DNA of 64,000 nt, taken from assembly GCA_035537875.1 (NCBI GenBank), contig DATLLJ010000086.1, positions 15,444-79,443 of the forward strand. The letters run 5' to 3'. The position numbers were made by a program, and so were the translations under genes. The number at the start of each line of letters is the position of its first letter. Position 1 is the stretch's first letter. This document shows, one piece after another, positions 18,838-28,657 of this stretch. The notes under the pieces were generated by a model. That model saw nothing but the letters and a program-made list of their open reading frames with translations, did not search any database and was not told the DNA's origin. This DNA is from DATLLJ01 sp035537875. Lineage in GTDB: Bacteria; Acidobacteriota; Vicinamibacteria; Vicinamibacterales; CAVVIG01.

Positions 18838-20766
18838 ATGGACCGTCCGCCCCGCATTGTCCCCGGTGGTCGACGCTTCATGCGCCGACGAGCTGCCGGC
18901 CGCGCGGTCGCCACCGCTTGGGGCGTCCTGTTGGCGGCCGTTCTTGCGGCCGCCTGTCAGGAAGACGGCCGCGTTCAGGTTCGGGGGATTGAGTTTCAGG
19001 GCGTGGCAGCGGTCTCCGAGGATCAGCTGCGGAACGCGCTGGCTACGAAAGATTCGTCCTGGATTCCCTGGGGAAGAAAGCAATACTTCGAGCGCAAGCA
19101 GTTCGACGCCGACCTGCAGCGTATCCGGGCGTTCTACGCCGATCGCGGCTACCCGGAGGCGCAGGTCACAGCGTTCGACGTTCAGCTCAACGAAGAGCAG
19201 AACCAGGTGCACGTTGTCCTGACCATCGACGAAGGGCAGCCGGTTCGAATTGCCGCGATCGACCTGCACGGTTTCTGGGACGTGCCGCCCGACCAGGTCG
19301 CCGCCATTCAGAACAGCCTGCCGTTCAAAGTCGGCGACGTTCGCGATCGACAGCTGATGGTCACGGCCCAGCGGGGCGTCGAGAACGCTCTGCGCGATTA
19401 CAGCTTCGCATACGCGCGAGCCTGGGTCACCGAAACGGAGAGGGCCGCGCGATCGGTGGTCGTCGATGTCACCGCCGACCCCGGGCCGTCGGTCAACTTC
19501 GGGCTGGTCGAGATCTCCGGAAACCGGTCGGTCGGGGATCGCGTGATTTCGCGCGAGCTTCTTTACCGCCCTGGCGAGGCTTTCAACCGCACGGCGATGC
19601 AGGATTCCCAACGTCGTCTCTACGGCCTGGAGCTGTTCCAGTTCGCCAACGTGGAAGTGCTCGAGCCCGAACGGCAATTCCCTCAGATCCGAACGCGGGT
19701 GACGGTGGCGGAGAACAAGCACCAGCACGTCAATTTCGGACTCGGCTACGGAACCGACGAAAAAGCCCGCGTCGAGGCGGAGTACCGGCATGTGAACTTC
19801 CTCGGCGACGCCAGAACGGCGTCGGTCCGGGGCAAATGGTCGTCGCTCGATCGCGGCGTGCAGGCGAATTTCATTCAGCCGTATTTTCTCGTTCGCGGCA
19901 TCACGATGAACCTTCAGGGGCAAGAGTGGAACACGTTCACCCCTGCTTACGATGCGTTCGTCGCAGGAGGTCGCGCCATCTTCGAACATCGCGTCAGATC
20001 GCAGCGGCGCACCATCGGGTTGTCCGTCATCGCCGAGAACAACCGCAGCACGGTCTCCGAGAGCGCACTGAACGACCCCACATTGATAGATGAGCTGATC
20101 GCTCTCGGGCTCGATCCGGTCACCGGCAAGCAGGAGGGGTTCCTGGGCGCCGTGGCCGGGGACTTTCAAATCGACGGCACCGACAACATCCTCAACGCGC
20201 ATCGAGGCTTCCAGGCAGCGGCCCACCTCGAGCACACCGGTCGAATCATTCCGGGAACGTTCAAGTACTTCGCCGTCTCCACGGACTTGCGACACTATGT
20301 GCCGATCGGGTCACGGGTGACATTCGCCAATCGCGTCGCCTGGGGTGTCATCGACGGGGAAGGCGATGAAGACACGACGATTCCGTTTGGAAAGCGGCTG
20401 TTTCTTGGCGGAGCGAACAGCTTGCGCGGCTGGGGCCGATACGAAATCAGCCCGCTGTCCGAGTCCGGCGTCCCACTGGGCGGCGACAGCCTGTTCGGGT
20501 TTTCCTCAGAGCTTCGACTCGAGATGAACGCCAGGCTGGGGGCCGTGGTGTTTCTGGACGCGGGCAACGTCTGGGCGCCGCCGTGGACTCTCGACCTCGA
20601 AGACCTGCGATACGCGGTCGGGCCGGGCTTTCGCTACGTGACGCCGGTCGGGCCGATTCGCTTCGATGTGGGTATCCAGCTCAATCCGGTTCCGAACCTG
20701 CAGATCGACGGCGAGCCGCAGCAGCGCCGCTGGCGCATGCACTTCAGCATCGGCCAGGCATTTTGA
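18838..20766 (+). CDS. BamA/TamA-family outer-membrane beta-barrel protein with POTRA repeats
   Basis: 642 aa from the ATG at 18838; an ATG at 18880 before the signal sequence is also possible. The signal region (AVATAWGVLLAAVLAAACQ) is followed by at least three POTRA modules beginning near VQVRGIEFQGV, VRIAAIDLHG and VNFGLVEISGNRSV. The C-terminal 16-strand-type barrel has the surface-antigen signatures FLGGANSLRGWGRYEISP and AVVFLDAGNVW, and ends in Phe as barrels inserted by BAM do. The three-POTRA architecture resembles TamA. Substrate is unknown. A Cys at the end of the signal region is unusual for a barrel. Confidence 0.85.
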   Translation: MDRPPRIVPGGRRFMRRRAAGRAVATAWGVLLAAVLAAACQEDGRVQVRGIEFQGVAAVSEDQLRNALATKDSSWIPWGRKQYFERKQFDADLQRIRAFYADRGYPEAQVTAFDVQLNEEQNQVHVVLTIDEGQPVRIAAIDLHGFWDVPPDQVAAIQNSLPFKVGDVRDRQLMVTAQRGVENALRDYSFAYARAWVTETERAARSVVVDVTADPGPSVNFGLVEISGNRSVGDRVISRELLYRPGEAFNRTAMQDSQRRLYGLELFQFANVEVLEPERQFPQIRTRVTVAENKHQHVNFGLGYGTDEKARVEAEYRHVNFLGDARTASVRGKWSSLDRGVQANFIQPYFLVRGITMNLQGQEWNTFTPAYDAFVAGGRAIFEHRVRSQRRTIGLSVIAENNRSTVSESALNDPTLIDELIALGLDPVTGKQEGFLGAVAGDFQIDGTDNILNAHRGFQAAAHLEHTGRIIPGTFKYFAVSTDLRHYVPIGSRVTFANRVAWGVIDGEGDEDTTIPFGKRLFLGGANSLRGWGRYEISPLSESGVPLGGDSLFGFSSELRLEMNARLGAVVFLDAGNVWAPPWTLDLEDLRYAVGPGFRYVTPVGPIRFDVGIQLNPVPNLQIDGEPQQRRWRMHFSIGQAF

Positions 20767-20833
20767 GAGGAAGGCGCGCGCAGGCTCGTTCAACCCGAGA
20801 CCGTGAGATGTCCGGCCTCTAGGACGCCCTTCC

Positions 20834-21586
20834 ATGTATCCGATTCTCTTTCGCATCGGCAGCTTCGAGGTCACGAGTTTCGGCGTGGCCGTCGCCACGG
20901 CCGCGCTCGTGGGGATCTGGCTGTTCGGCCGCGAGGCGGAGAGGGCGGGGCTGCCCGAGCGAGCCGGCAACGCCGCGGTCGTCGGCGTCATCGGCGGTTT
21001 CGTCGGCGCGAAGCTCCTCTGGACGATCGAGTTCTCGGGGGATAGTGCCGTCAGCACCTTGCTCTTCAGCCGCGGGGGCTTCAGCTGGTTTGGCGGGCTC
21101 ATCGGTGGCGTCGGTTCCGGCTTGTGGATGCTGCGCCGCATGCACGTGCCGCTGGTTCCCGCGCTCTCAGCGGCAGCGCCCGCCCTCGCGGCTGGACACG
21201 CGCTTGGCCGTATCGGCTGCTTTCTCGTCGGTGATGATTACGGACGTCCCAGCAACCTGCCGTGGGCCGTTGCGTTTCCCAGGGGCTTGCCTCCGACGAC
21301 CGTGCCGGTCCATCCGACGCAGTTATACGAAACGGTGGCGCTCTGCGGCGTCGTCTGGGCGCTCGTCGTGTGGCGGCGCCGGGGGGTGCCGGATGTCGAG
21401 GTGCTCGGTCGGTACTTCGTTCTGACCGGCACGATCCGCTTCGTCATCGAATTCATCCGGGTCAACCGCCGAATCGCCGGTCCGCTGACGCTGGCGCATC
21501 TCATCGCGTTGTCGGTCGTGTGTCTCGGCCTGACGCTGCTGGTGCTCCAGCGCAGGCATGCTCATGCCGTCGTGCCACCCGCCTGA
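20834..21586 (+). CDS. lgt: Prolipoprotein diacylglyceryl transferase
   Basis: Inner-membrane enzyme that transfers diacylglycerol from phosphatidylglycerol to the lipobox Cys of prolipoproteins. It has 250 aa and about seven helices. The Lgt signature GHALGRIGCFLVGDDYGRPS contains the essential Arg (R126 in GRIG). HPTQLYE and IRFVIEFIRVN are also conserved. Several lipoproteins encoded nearby would be substrates. A decayed copy of the 3' third of this gene lies about 9.4 kb downstream. Confidence 0.95.
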   Translation: MYPILFRIGSFEVTSFGVAVATAALVGIWLFGREAERAGLPERAGNAAVVGVIGGFVGAKLLWTIEFSGDSAVSTLLFSRGGFSWFGGLIGGVGSGLWMLRRMHVPLVPALSAAAPALAAGHALGRIGCFLVGDDYGRPSNLPWAVAFPRGLPPTTVPVHPTQLYETVALCGVVWALVVWRRRGVPDVEVLGRYFVLTGTIRFVIEFIRVNRRIAGPLTLAHLIALSVVCLGLTLLVLQRRHAHAVVPPA

Positions 21587-21633
21587 GGATTGGGGCAACT
21601 CTTCCTCGCCCATGCGGTGCGATGCCTGCGCAG

Positions 21634-22419
21634 TCATGGGACAAGTGGTGCCAGCGGAATGACAATCACAAACGACAGCGACCATGGACTCGCGCGGTCC
21701 AGGAACTGTTCATCGCCAATGCGATCTCCCGCTTTCGGGAGGCCCGTGGCGACGTAGTCCAGCGACACTTCGAACTCCACGTTGCGTAGCCAGTGACCGT
21801 TCGGCAACCGATTGAAGACGTGGAACGCCGTGTCCCACTCGAAGTTGAGCTTGTGGGTGTAGACGCTCCCGTCACGCGGCGTCTCTCCCGGGCTGAACTT
21901 GTCCACCACATCGAAGTGCGACGATGCCCAGCCATTCGTCTGCTCTGTTTCAAACAGGTCGAAGTTGAGCTCTGTTTCGATTTCTATGCCGTTGTCGCGA
22001 ATCTCCCCCCGCCCGGCATCGCTGGCAGAAACGCCAGTGAAAGGATGAACGGCGATTCCACCAAACGGGATGAAGATCGCCTCGAGCGTGAGACCGACCC
22101 GGGGAATGGTCGTCGGCACATCGAGCGCGAAGATCAGCTCGAAGACGGTTTCGCGCGCGGCACGCTCAACCTGTCCGTCGCTTTCGATTCGGTGCCTGGA
22201 GGCTAGATGCTCGATCGTCCATGTCGGCTCGATCTTCAACTCCGGGGCACAAAGGAAAACGCAGCGCGGCTCGCCCTGCGCGAAGGAAGGTGCCGGTATC
22301 GCCAGTAGGCCACCGGCCATCAACCAGACCGCGCGAGCAGCAGCCCGCTTCCTTACTTTCGTTCGACATCCAGACCCGAGCCTCGCGCTGCAAGGGGAAC
22401 CAGCAAGCAAGTCGGTCAT
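21634..22419 (-). CDS. Secreted or outer-membrane protein of unknown function
   Basis: 261 aa, not recognised. A basic N-terminus precedes a signal sequence (AVWLMAGGLLAIPAPSFAQG). The mature part alternates hydrophobic and polar residues in a beta-rich pattern (VFELIFALDVP, VGLTLEAIFIPFGG, IEIETELNFDLF, VYTHKLNFEWDTAFHVF, NVEFEVSLDYVATGLP) and ends in a hydrophobic strand. It resembles a small outer-membrane barrel. It faces lgt and is divergent from the DUF5916 gene. The true start may be an internal GTG a few codons before the signal. Confidence 0.6.
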   Translation of the reverse strand: MTDLLAGSPCSARLGSGCRTKVRKRAAARAVWLMAGGLLAIPAPSFAQGEPRCVFLCAPELKIEPTWTIEHLASRHRIESDGQVERAARETVFELIFALDVPTTIPRVGLTLEAIFIPFGGIAVHPFTGVSASDAGRGEIRDNGIEIETELNFDLFETEQTNGWASSHFDVVDKFSPGETPRDGSVYTHKLNFEWDTAFHVFNRLPNGHWLRNVEFEVSLDYVATGLPKAGDRIGDEQFLDRASPWSLSFVIVIPLAPLVP

Positions 22420-22519
22420 TCGCGATGCTCCAGAAAGTATGGCGGCGCCTGGAAATCGTCCGAAGGCGACGACCCGGTTGTAAGTCTACTTTCGTGTTGT
22501 CGTCTTATGATTGGGCTGG

Positions 22520-24715
22520 ATGGAGACCGTTCGTCGACATCGGGGCGGTGAGCTGCTGCGGCCGTGCGCTACGTGGATCTGCGTGGCAGTGGCCACTGTC
22601 TGGTGTTCGCCCCCGGTCCAGGCGCAGGAAGCGGGAACGCCGAGCCTTCGTGCAGCGGTGCTGCCGGACCGTTTCACGATCGATGGCCTCTTGGATGAAG
22701 CGGCGTGGGCTCTGGCCGAACCTACCGGGCCCTTCACCCAGACTGATCCGATGGAGGGGGCTCCGCCATCGGCCCGGACCGTCGTGCGGGTGCTGGCGGG
22801 TCCGAAGGCGCTCCTCATCGGCGTCCAGTGCGATGACCCGGATCCCAGCGGCATCGTCAGTTTCAGCGTCCAGCGAGACGCGGCACTCGGCTCGGAGGAC
22901 CACGTACGCATCGTGCTCGGGCCGTTTCTGGACGGTCGTTCGGGCTACGTCTTCGCGATCAACCCGAGCGGCGCCCGCTACGACGGGCTCATCAATCCTG
23001 GCGGCGAATCCGAGAGCGCCGAGTGGGACGGGATCTGGGAGGCGGCGACCAGGCGGTCCGAGTTCGGGTGGAGCGCCGAGGTGTGGATCCCGATGCAGAC
23101 CTTGAGCTTCAAGCCGGGCTTGCGCGAATGGCACTTCAACGTGCAGCGACGCATCCAGCGTCTGCTCGAGACGGACCGCTGGGCGTCGCCGGCCCGCCAG
23201 TATCAGGTCACCCAGGTCAGCCGCGCCGGTCTGCTCACTGATCTTCCCGAGTTGAGTCAGGGTCTCGGCCTTTCAGTTCGGCCCGCGATCACGAGCGGAG
23301 GCGGCTTACCGGCGCCGTCAGCAGCGGTCGAGGGCGAGTTCCAGCCCAGTCTGGACGTCACGCAGCAGCTTGGGCCCGGTGTGCTCGCGTCCCTCACGAT
23401 CAACACCGACTTTGCCGAAACCGAAGTCGACACCCGGCGCACGAATCTCACTCGCTTCCCGCTGTTCTTCCCAGAGAAACGCACGTTCTTTCTGGAGGGC
23501 GCCGATATCTTCTCGTTTGGGCTCGGCCTCGGCCAGGACGTCATTCCATTTTTCAGCAGGCGGATTGGCCTGGTCGGCGGTGTCGAAGTCCCGATCCTCG
23601 CAGGCGGCAAGGTCAACGGCCGTCAGGCGAACTCGAACCTCGGAGGACTCGTCGTCGGAACCCGCACGCGGGCCGGGGTGGTTGACGACGAAGCGCTGAT
23701 GGCCGTCGGCCGCGTGAAGCAGAACGTCTGGGAAGAGTCCTGGCTTGGCGCCATCGCCACCGTGGGCGACCCGATCGGACGACAAGGAAGCTGGCTGACC
23801 GGTGTGGACTTCACATACGCTACGTCACGCTTTCGTGGGGACAAGAATTTCCTGGTGGGAGGATGGGCGCTTGCCACCGGGCGTGCGGGCCTCGGCTCTG
23901 ACGCCACGGCGCATGGACTGAGCGTGGATTATCCCAACGACCTCTGGGATCTCAACCTTGTGTACAAACACATCGGTCGGGACTTCGACCCCTCGCTCGG
24001 CTTCGTGCCGCGCCGCGCCGTCAACCTCTTCAACGCGCAGGCCAACAACCGAACACGTTTGTCGCGCGGTCCGCTCCAGCAGTTGACACACCAGCTCATG
24101 CCGTCGCTGGCCACGGACCTTTCGGGACACTGGGAGAGCTATCGCGTCTTCATCGCTCCCATCAACTGGCGATTCCGCAGCGGGGACCGATTCGAAGTCA
24201 ATGTCAACCCCACGGGCGAGCGTCTCGTCACGCCGTTCGTGATTGACGGCGTGGAAGTCTCACCCGGGTCCTATCACTGGAACCGTTACCGTCTTGAGGT
24301 CGGCACGGCCCAGAAGCGCCGGCTGTACGCACAGCTAACATGGTGGTTCGGTGGCTTTTACGATGGCAGCTTGGACCAGATCCAGTGGACGGGGGCATGG
24401 AATCCAACGCCCCTCCTGACCGTGGAGTTTTCCGGCGAGCGAAACATCGGCCAGCTGGCCGCCGGAGACTTCACGCAGACGCTCATCGGGACGCGCCTGC
24501 GGGTGAACCTGTCGCCGGATCTCACCGTGGCCAGTTACGTGCAGTACGACACCGACAGCGAGTCGGTCGGCACGAACACGCGGCTGCGCTGGACGTTCCT
24601 GCCCGTGGCCGATCTGTTCGTCGTCTACAACCATAATCTCCAATCGACGCTCGATCGTTGGCAGCTCGAGTCGAACCAGCTGCTCGTGAAACTGCAGTAC
24701 GCGTGGCGTCTTTGA
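22520..24715 (+). CDS. DUF5916 outer-membrane protein with N-terminal CBM9-like domain
   Basis: 731 aa from ATG 22520 (TTG 22511 is an alternative). A signal peptide ends near PPVQAQ. Residues about 40-230 form a CBM9-like domain (FTIDGLLDEAAW, then ALLIGVQCDDPDP, DHVRIVLGPFLDGRSGYVFAINPSGARYDG). The rest is the DUF5916 barrel: FFPEKRTFFLEGADIFSFG and PFFSRRIGLVGG are diagnostic. These proteins are widespread in Acidobacteria and Bacteroidetes without an assigned function. The next gene, an octahaem cytochrome, starts 14 nt after the stop, so the two are probably made together. Confidence 0.88.
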   Translation: METVRRHRGGELLRPCATWICVAVATVWCSPPVQAQEAGTPSLRAAVLPDRFTIDGLLDEAAWALAEPTGPFTQTDPMEGAPPSARTVVRVLAGPKALLIGVQCDDPDPSGIVSFSVQRDAALGSEDHVRIVLGPFLDGRSGYVFAINPSGARYDGLINPGGESESAEWDGIWEAATRRSEFGWSAEVWIPMQTLSFKPGLREWHFNVQRRIQRLLETDRWASPARQYQVTQVSRAGLLTDLPELSQGLGLSVRPAITSGGGLPAPSAAVEGEFQPSLDVTQQLGPGVLASLTINTDFAETEVDTRRTNLTRFPLFFPEKRTFFLEGADIFSFGLGLGQDVIPFFSRRIGLVGGVEVPILAGGKVNGRQANSNLGGLVVGTRTRAGVVDDEALMAVGRVKQNVWEESWLGAIATVGDPIGRQGSWLTGVDFTYATSRFRGDKNFLVGGWALATGRAGLGSDATAHGLSVDYPNDLWDLNLVYKHIGRDFDPSLGFVPRRAVNLFNAQANNRTRLSRGPLQQLTHQLMPSLATDLSGHWESYRVFIAPINWRFRSGDRFEVNVNPTGERLVTPFVIDGVEVSPGSYHWNRYRLEVGTAQKRRLYAQLTWWFGGFYDGSLDQIQWTGAWNPTPLLTVEFSGERNIGQLAAGDFTQTLIGTRLRVNLSPDLTVASYVQYDTDSESVGTNTRLRWTFLPVADLFVVYNHNLQSTLDRWQLESNQLLVKLQYAWRL

Positions 24716-24729
24716 AGGAAGACGCACCT

Positions 24730-26877
24730 ATGTGGCAGCCCAGCGCGTCACGACGCTTTTCAATCGCAGCCACCACGCTCGTGCTGTCGCTGGCGGCGCT
24801 GACGTTCCAGCGTGCCTCGGCGTCCAGCCAGGCACGGCCACCCGCGGGCCAGGGGCGTCGGTTCACAGGTCAGGTGCTGAGCGCGTCAGGCGCCCTGGTC
24901 GTAGGCGGTGCCGTCACCAATCCCGGTCATCCGGTCGTTGGAGCGACGATCCATCTCGTGCCCGTTACGGCGATTGACATCACCACTCGGATGACGGCGA
25001 GTGCCATCTACGCGCCGCCGTATCCCGCCGAGGCCTACGACGAGCCGCTCGAGGACGCGATCCGGCTGCGGGGCGGGGAGTTCCCGCAGGCGACGACGGA
25101 CGCGCGCGGCAACTTCGTCGTGGCGGACGTGCCAGACGGGAGGTTCTTCGTTCATGTCACGCCCGGCCCGAACGACGTGGAACACCTGCCGGGCGGGGAC
25201 CGGAGCAGACAAAGCTATCCGGCCGCGCAGCTGCGCGCTCAATCGATGACGATCAAGCTCTCGAGCGCTCCTTCTGCAGCGGCCCGGTTCGTCGGCAGCT
25301 CGCCTTGTCTGGCCTGCCACAAGGACAAGCAGCACTGGCAGCAGACCGCGCACAAGCTCGGATGGACCGTCCCAGGGGCGCCCGGAAAATTGCAGGATTT
25401 TTCGCGACACCCGGACTACTTCGACGCGCTTCAGTCCTTTCCTGCCGTCGATGACTACACCCGCGGCACGCGTCTCGAGCTGGCGGACTACGACGGCGGC
25501 AGGGGCGACGATAAGTTCATCCTGCGGGCATTCGGCGATGTCCGCCTGCCCATCCAGACGATCTACGCCGATGTCTATCTCTGGAAAAACGCAAACGGCG
25601 GCAAGTACTTCATCACGATGGTAAACCGGCTGAACACGCGAGACCCGAACAGCCCCGCGCACCTGGAGGTCAAGCTCCTTTATGGCGGGGCAGTCCACGA
25701 CCAGCGATACATCGTGTCAGTTCCTCCCGGACTGGGCGATCGTCAGGGGTGGTACACCCTGCTGCGGTACAACATGACCGGCCGTGACAACAGGCTCCAC
25801 CGAGAGCGGCGTGTGTGGCAAGACTACAAGTTCTCGATGTGGTGGTCTCCTGGCGGTGACACTCGATACGGAACGCCCGACGATGTGCTGACGGCTCCCC
25901 CGGTCAACACGAATGCGGTGCAGACCATGTGCGCGGGCTGTCATTTGACTGGCTGGGAGCGGTACCAGGACAGAGCGACGGGCCAGTATCTCGTGCGCGC
26001 CGTCAACGACCCCGGCGGCGACATGAACATCGACGACGATCCCGAGTTGGACGAAATCAATGTCGGTTGTGAAAGCTGTCACGGCCCGGGCTCGGAGCAT
26101 GTGGCCAACCTAGGGCGATCGCGCTTCATCGTGAATCCCAGGTATCTCTCGGCCGAGCGGTCGAGCGCGGTTTGCGGCCGCTGCCACGACCGAAGGCAGG
26201 GGTATGGGGGGCCAACCATCGGGTACACGCAAGCTGTGAGCGAGGCGGGAGAGCTCGCGAGGCCGGGCATCAGCCGCCACGAGCTGATCACGAAATACAC
26301 TGACCCGGTGAAGAAGGGGCCGACGATGCAGGGGCCAGGACGGGAGGACAACATCTGGCCCGACGACGTCCATTCGGACAAGCCGCATCAGCAGTACGCG
26401 GATTTCTTGAAATCGAAGATGTACAGGAACGATCGACTGCTGGTCGCCTGCCCGGACTGCCACGACCTGCACGGGGGCCCGTACCCGCGTTTCCTTCTTC
26501 ACGATCCCGACGATTCTTCCTCACCGTTGTGCCAGCGATGTCATTCCGTGGACGTGCTGTCGCACATGGAGACGAAGCTGAACGCGAAGATGAAGGGGCA
26601 ACTGACGCGCTGTATCGACTGCCACATGCCCGGGACCGCCAACACCGGCGGCATTGCCGGCGATTTTGGGCGGATGATCAGGACGCCTCCGTACGCCAAC
26701 GCGCAGGAAGAAGAGAACAATGCCTATTGGCAAGGTCCGTTGAAGTCCCACGTGTTCGACGTGCCACTGAAAACAAACGTGGCGGTCGACGGAGTGCCGC
26801 CGGGACGGGCGATGCCCATACCTTATACGGCCGCGTGCGGGACGTGCCACATGGTGAACGAGTTGCCGTTCAAATAG
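24730..26877 (+). CDS. Octahaem cytochrome c with N-terminal carboxypeptidase-regulatory-like domain
   Basis: 715-aa exported protein from MWQPSASRR; the frame upstream overlaps the DUF5916 gene. After the signal sequence, residues about 50-180 form a beta-sandwich of carboxypeptidase-regulatory type (PVVGATIHLVPVT, then TTDARGNFVVADVPDGRFFV). Eight CxxCH haem sites follow at about residues 193, 401, 447, 482, 574, 601, 628 and 703. The 200-residue gap between haems 1 and 2 holds a further beta-rich domain. The haem pattern CESCHGPGSEH and CGRCH recalls cytochrome c554-like multihaem proteins. The substrate is unknown; an outer-membrane or periplasmic electron-transfer role is inferred. Confidence 0.88.
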   Translation: MWQPSASRRFSIAATTLVLSLAALTFQRASASSQARPPAGQGRRFTGQVLSASGALVVGGAVTNPGHPVVGATIHLVPVTAIDITTRMTASAIYAPPYPAEAYDEPLEDAIRLRGGEFPQATTDARGNFVVADVPDGRFFVHVTPGPNDVEHLPGGDRSRQSYPAAQLRAQSMTIKLSSAPSAAARFVGSSPCLACHKDKQHWQQTAHKLGWTVPGAPGKLQDFSRHPDYFDALQSFPAVDDYTRGTRLELADYDGGRGDDKFILRAFGDVRLPIQTIYADVYLWKNANGGKYFITMVNRLNTRDPNSPAHLEVKLLYGGAVHDQRYIVSVPPGLGDRQGWYTLLRYNMTGRDNRLHRERRVWQDYKFSMWWSPGGDTRYGTPDDVLTAPPVNTNAVQTMCAGCHLTGWERYQDRATGQYLVRAVNDPGGDMNIDDDPELDEINVGCESCHGPGSEHVANLGRSRFIVNPRYLSAERSSAVCGRCHDRRQGYGGPTIGYTQAVSEAGELARPGISRHELITKYTDPVKKGPTMQGPGREDNIWPDDVHSDKPHQQYADFLKSKMYRNDRLLVACPDCHDLHGGPYPRFLLHDPDDSSSPLCQRCHSVDVLSHMETKLNAKMKGQLTRCIDCHMPGTANTGGIAGDFGRMIRTPPYANAQEEENNAYWQGPLKSHVFDVPLKTNVAVDGVPPGRAMPIPYTAACGTCHMVNELPFK

Positions 26878-26947
26878 CACCGGGTTGCGACGAGGCTGCA
26901 GGTGGTCCATCGACGTTGCAGGTCGAGGTCAGGAAAGGGGTTGCACG

Positions 26948-27604
26948 ATGCGGATGCCGGGTCTCGTCGCGCTGGTGTTCATGAGCACGGTCGCGCTCGC
27001 ATACGCCCAGACGCGCAAGGTCGATTTCGGACAAGACACGGTTGGTCAACCGCCGAAGGGCTTCGAGTTCGGCCACACGGCGAAGGTCGGGCGCCCCGGG
27101 AGGTGGGTGGTTCAGGCCGATGGCGCTGACAAGTACCTGGCCCAACTCGACGCCGACCGGACGGGTTTACGATTCCCCGTCGCAGTCCTCTCAGACATCA
27201 GGACCGCCGACGTAGATCTTTCGGTGAGGTTCAAGCCTGTGTCGGGGCAGGTGGACCAGGCTGCCGGACTCGTCTGGAGGTATCAGGACGAGAACAACTA
27301 CTACATCGTCCGCGCCAACGCGCGCGAGGACAACGTCGTGCTCTACAAGGTCCAGAATGGCCGGCGCACCGATCTGCCTGTCAAAGGGGAAGGTCGCACG
27401 TATGGAAAGCCCTCGAAAGTTCCCTCCGGTCAGTGGGGGACCCTCCGTGTGGTTGCCCGTGGGTCGATTTTCGAGGTGTATCACGACGGCCACAAGCTGT
27501 ACGAGGTCGAAGACGCGACGTTCACTCAAGCTGGCATGATCGGCGTGTGGACCAAGGCTGACTCGGTCACGTATTTCGATGACCTGACCGTCTTGACACG
27601 GTAG
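26948..27604 (+). CDS. Secreted LamG/DUF1080-like beta-sandwich protein
   Basis: 218 aa with a clear signal peptide (MRMPGLVALVFMSTVALAYAQ) and an AGGAAAGG site before the ATG. The core FKPVSGQVDQAAGLVWRYQD, NNYYIVRANAREDNVVLYK and FEVYHDGHKLYEVED is a concanavalin-like jelly roll, as in LamG and 3-keto-disaccharide hydrolase-like (DUF1080) proteins. No catalytic residues can be assigned. It lies 70 nt after the octahaem gene and 24 nt before the iron-type ABC importer, on the same strand, so it probably belongs to the same transcript. Confidence 0.75.
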   Translation: MRMPGLVALVFMSTVALAYAQTRKVDFGQDTVGQPPKGFEFGHTAKVGRPGRWVVQADGADKYLAQLDADRTGLRFPVAVLSDIRTADVDLSVRFKPVSGQVDQAAGLVWRYQDENNYYIVRANAREDNVVLYKVQNGRRTDLPVKGEGRTYGKPSKVPSGQWGTLRVVARGSIFEVYHDGHKLYEVEDATFTQAGMIGVWTKADSVTYFDDLTVLTR

Positions 27605-27628
27605 TGTGAAGCCGAGGCGAACGTGGTC

Positions 27629-28657
27629 ATGACGCGAAGTTCAAGTGTCCTCGCTCTAACCTTGCTCGTCGTCTTAGATGTGGGGTGCGGGTCGCCCGGG
27701 TCGGTGCGGAACACCGACCGCTCCGTGACGATCTACGTGTCGACAGACCGCGTGTTTTCGGAGCCAGTGCTCCGGGAGTACGAACGACGATCCGGTGTAC
27801 GAGTGGCTGTCGCCTACGACACGGAAGAGACGAAATCCACGGGGCTCGCGAATCGGATCCTGGCCGAAGCAGGTCGGCCTCAGGCCGACGTGTTCTGGTC
27901 GAACGAACCGGTCCGCACCCTCGTGCTTAAATCGCGGAATGTGCTTGCGTCGTACCGTTCGCCAAGCGCGGCCGGCATCCCTGAGACGCTCGTCGATCCT
28001 GATGGCTACTGGACTGGCTTCTCGGCCAGGATTCGCGTGATTGCGTACAACACTCAGCTGGTGAGGCCGAACGAGGCACCACAATCCGTCTTCGATCTGG
28101 CCGACGCCAGGTGGAAAGGTCAGGCCGCCATGGCCGACCCGCGGTTCGGCTCGACTTCCTTCCATGTCGCGGCGCTCTATGCCGAGCTTGGCGACGCGAA
28201 GGGGGACGAGTTGTTTCGACAGTTGCGCGCCAATGGGATACGCGTCGTCGACAGCAACTCTACGGTTCGCGATCTGGTCGCGCGCGGTGAGGTCAAAGTG
28301 GGTCTCACAGACACCGATGACGTGAACGTCGCGATTGAGAACGGTCAGCCGGTGGCGATGATCCTGCCCGACAAGGACGGCTTGGGTGTCCCGGTGATGC
28401 CCAACATGGTTTCGCTTGTAGCGAATGGCCCACATCCTGAGGAAGGAAGGCGGCTGATCGACTACCTCCTCTCCTCCGACGTGGAGCGGCAGCTCGCCGA
28501 GTCTGAGGCCGTCCAAATCCCGTTGCACGCTGGCGTGCCGGGTCCGAAGCATATTCCCCAGATCTCGAGTTTCACGCCGATGACGCTCGACTACGGAAAG
28601 GCGGCGGCTCGCGTGGAAGACGTCACGGCCAGACTGGCCACGATCCTCGGGTTGTGA
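27629..28657 (+). CDS. Fe(III)-type ABC transporter substrate-binding lipoprotein
   Basis: 342 aa from ATG 27629 (GTG 27623 is an alternative). The signal ends at Cys20 (LDVGC), suggesting lipid attachment. The mature protein begins SVTIYVSTDRVFSEPVLREYERRSGV, the usual opening of FbpA/AfuA ferric-binding proteins, with AEAGRPQADVFWSNEP and YWTGFSARIRVIAYNT also typical. The C-terminus has MPNMVSLVANGPHPEEGRRLIDYLLS. Family members bind Fe(III), and some bind other anions or phosphonates. It is the first gene of a compact ABC operon. Confidence 0.88.
   Translation: MTRSSSVLALTLLVVLDVGCGSPGSVRNTDRSVTIYVSTDRVFSEPVLREYERRSGVRVAVAYDTEETKSTGLANRILAEAGRPQADVFWSNEPVRTLVLKSRNVLASYRSPSAAGIPETLVDPDGYWTGFSARIRVIAYNTQLVRPNEAPQSVFDLADARWKGQAAMADPRFGSTSFHVAALYAELGDAKGDELFRQLRANGIRVVDSNSTVRDLVARGEVKVGLTDTDDVNVAIENGQPVAMILPDKDGLGVPVMPNMVSLVANGPHPEEGRRLIDYLLSSDVERQLAESEAVQIPLHAGVPGPKHIPQISSFTPMTLDYGKAAARVEDVTARLATILGL

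Noticed and set aside
18754..20295. 513-aa minus-strand frame opposite the BamA/TamA-like gene
   Set aside because: No motifs or start context; the plus strand has POTRA and barrel signatures.
22420..22519. Riboswitch or small RNA in the 100-nt divergent gap before the DUF5916 gene
   Set aside because: No recognisable conserved motif, terminator or stable hairpin could be read.
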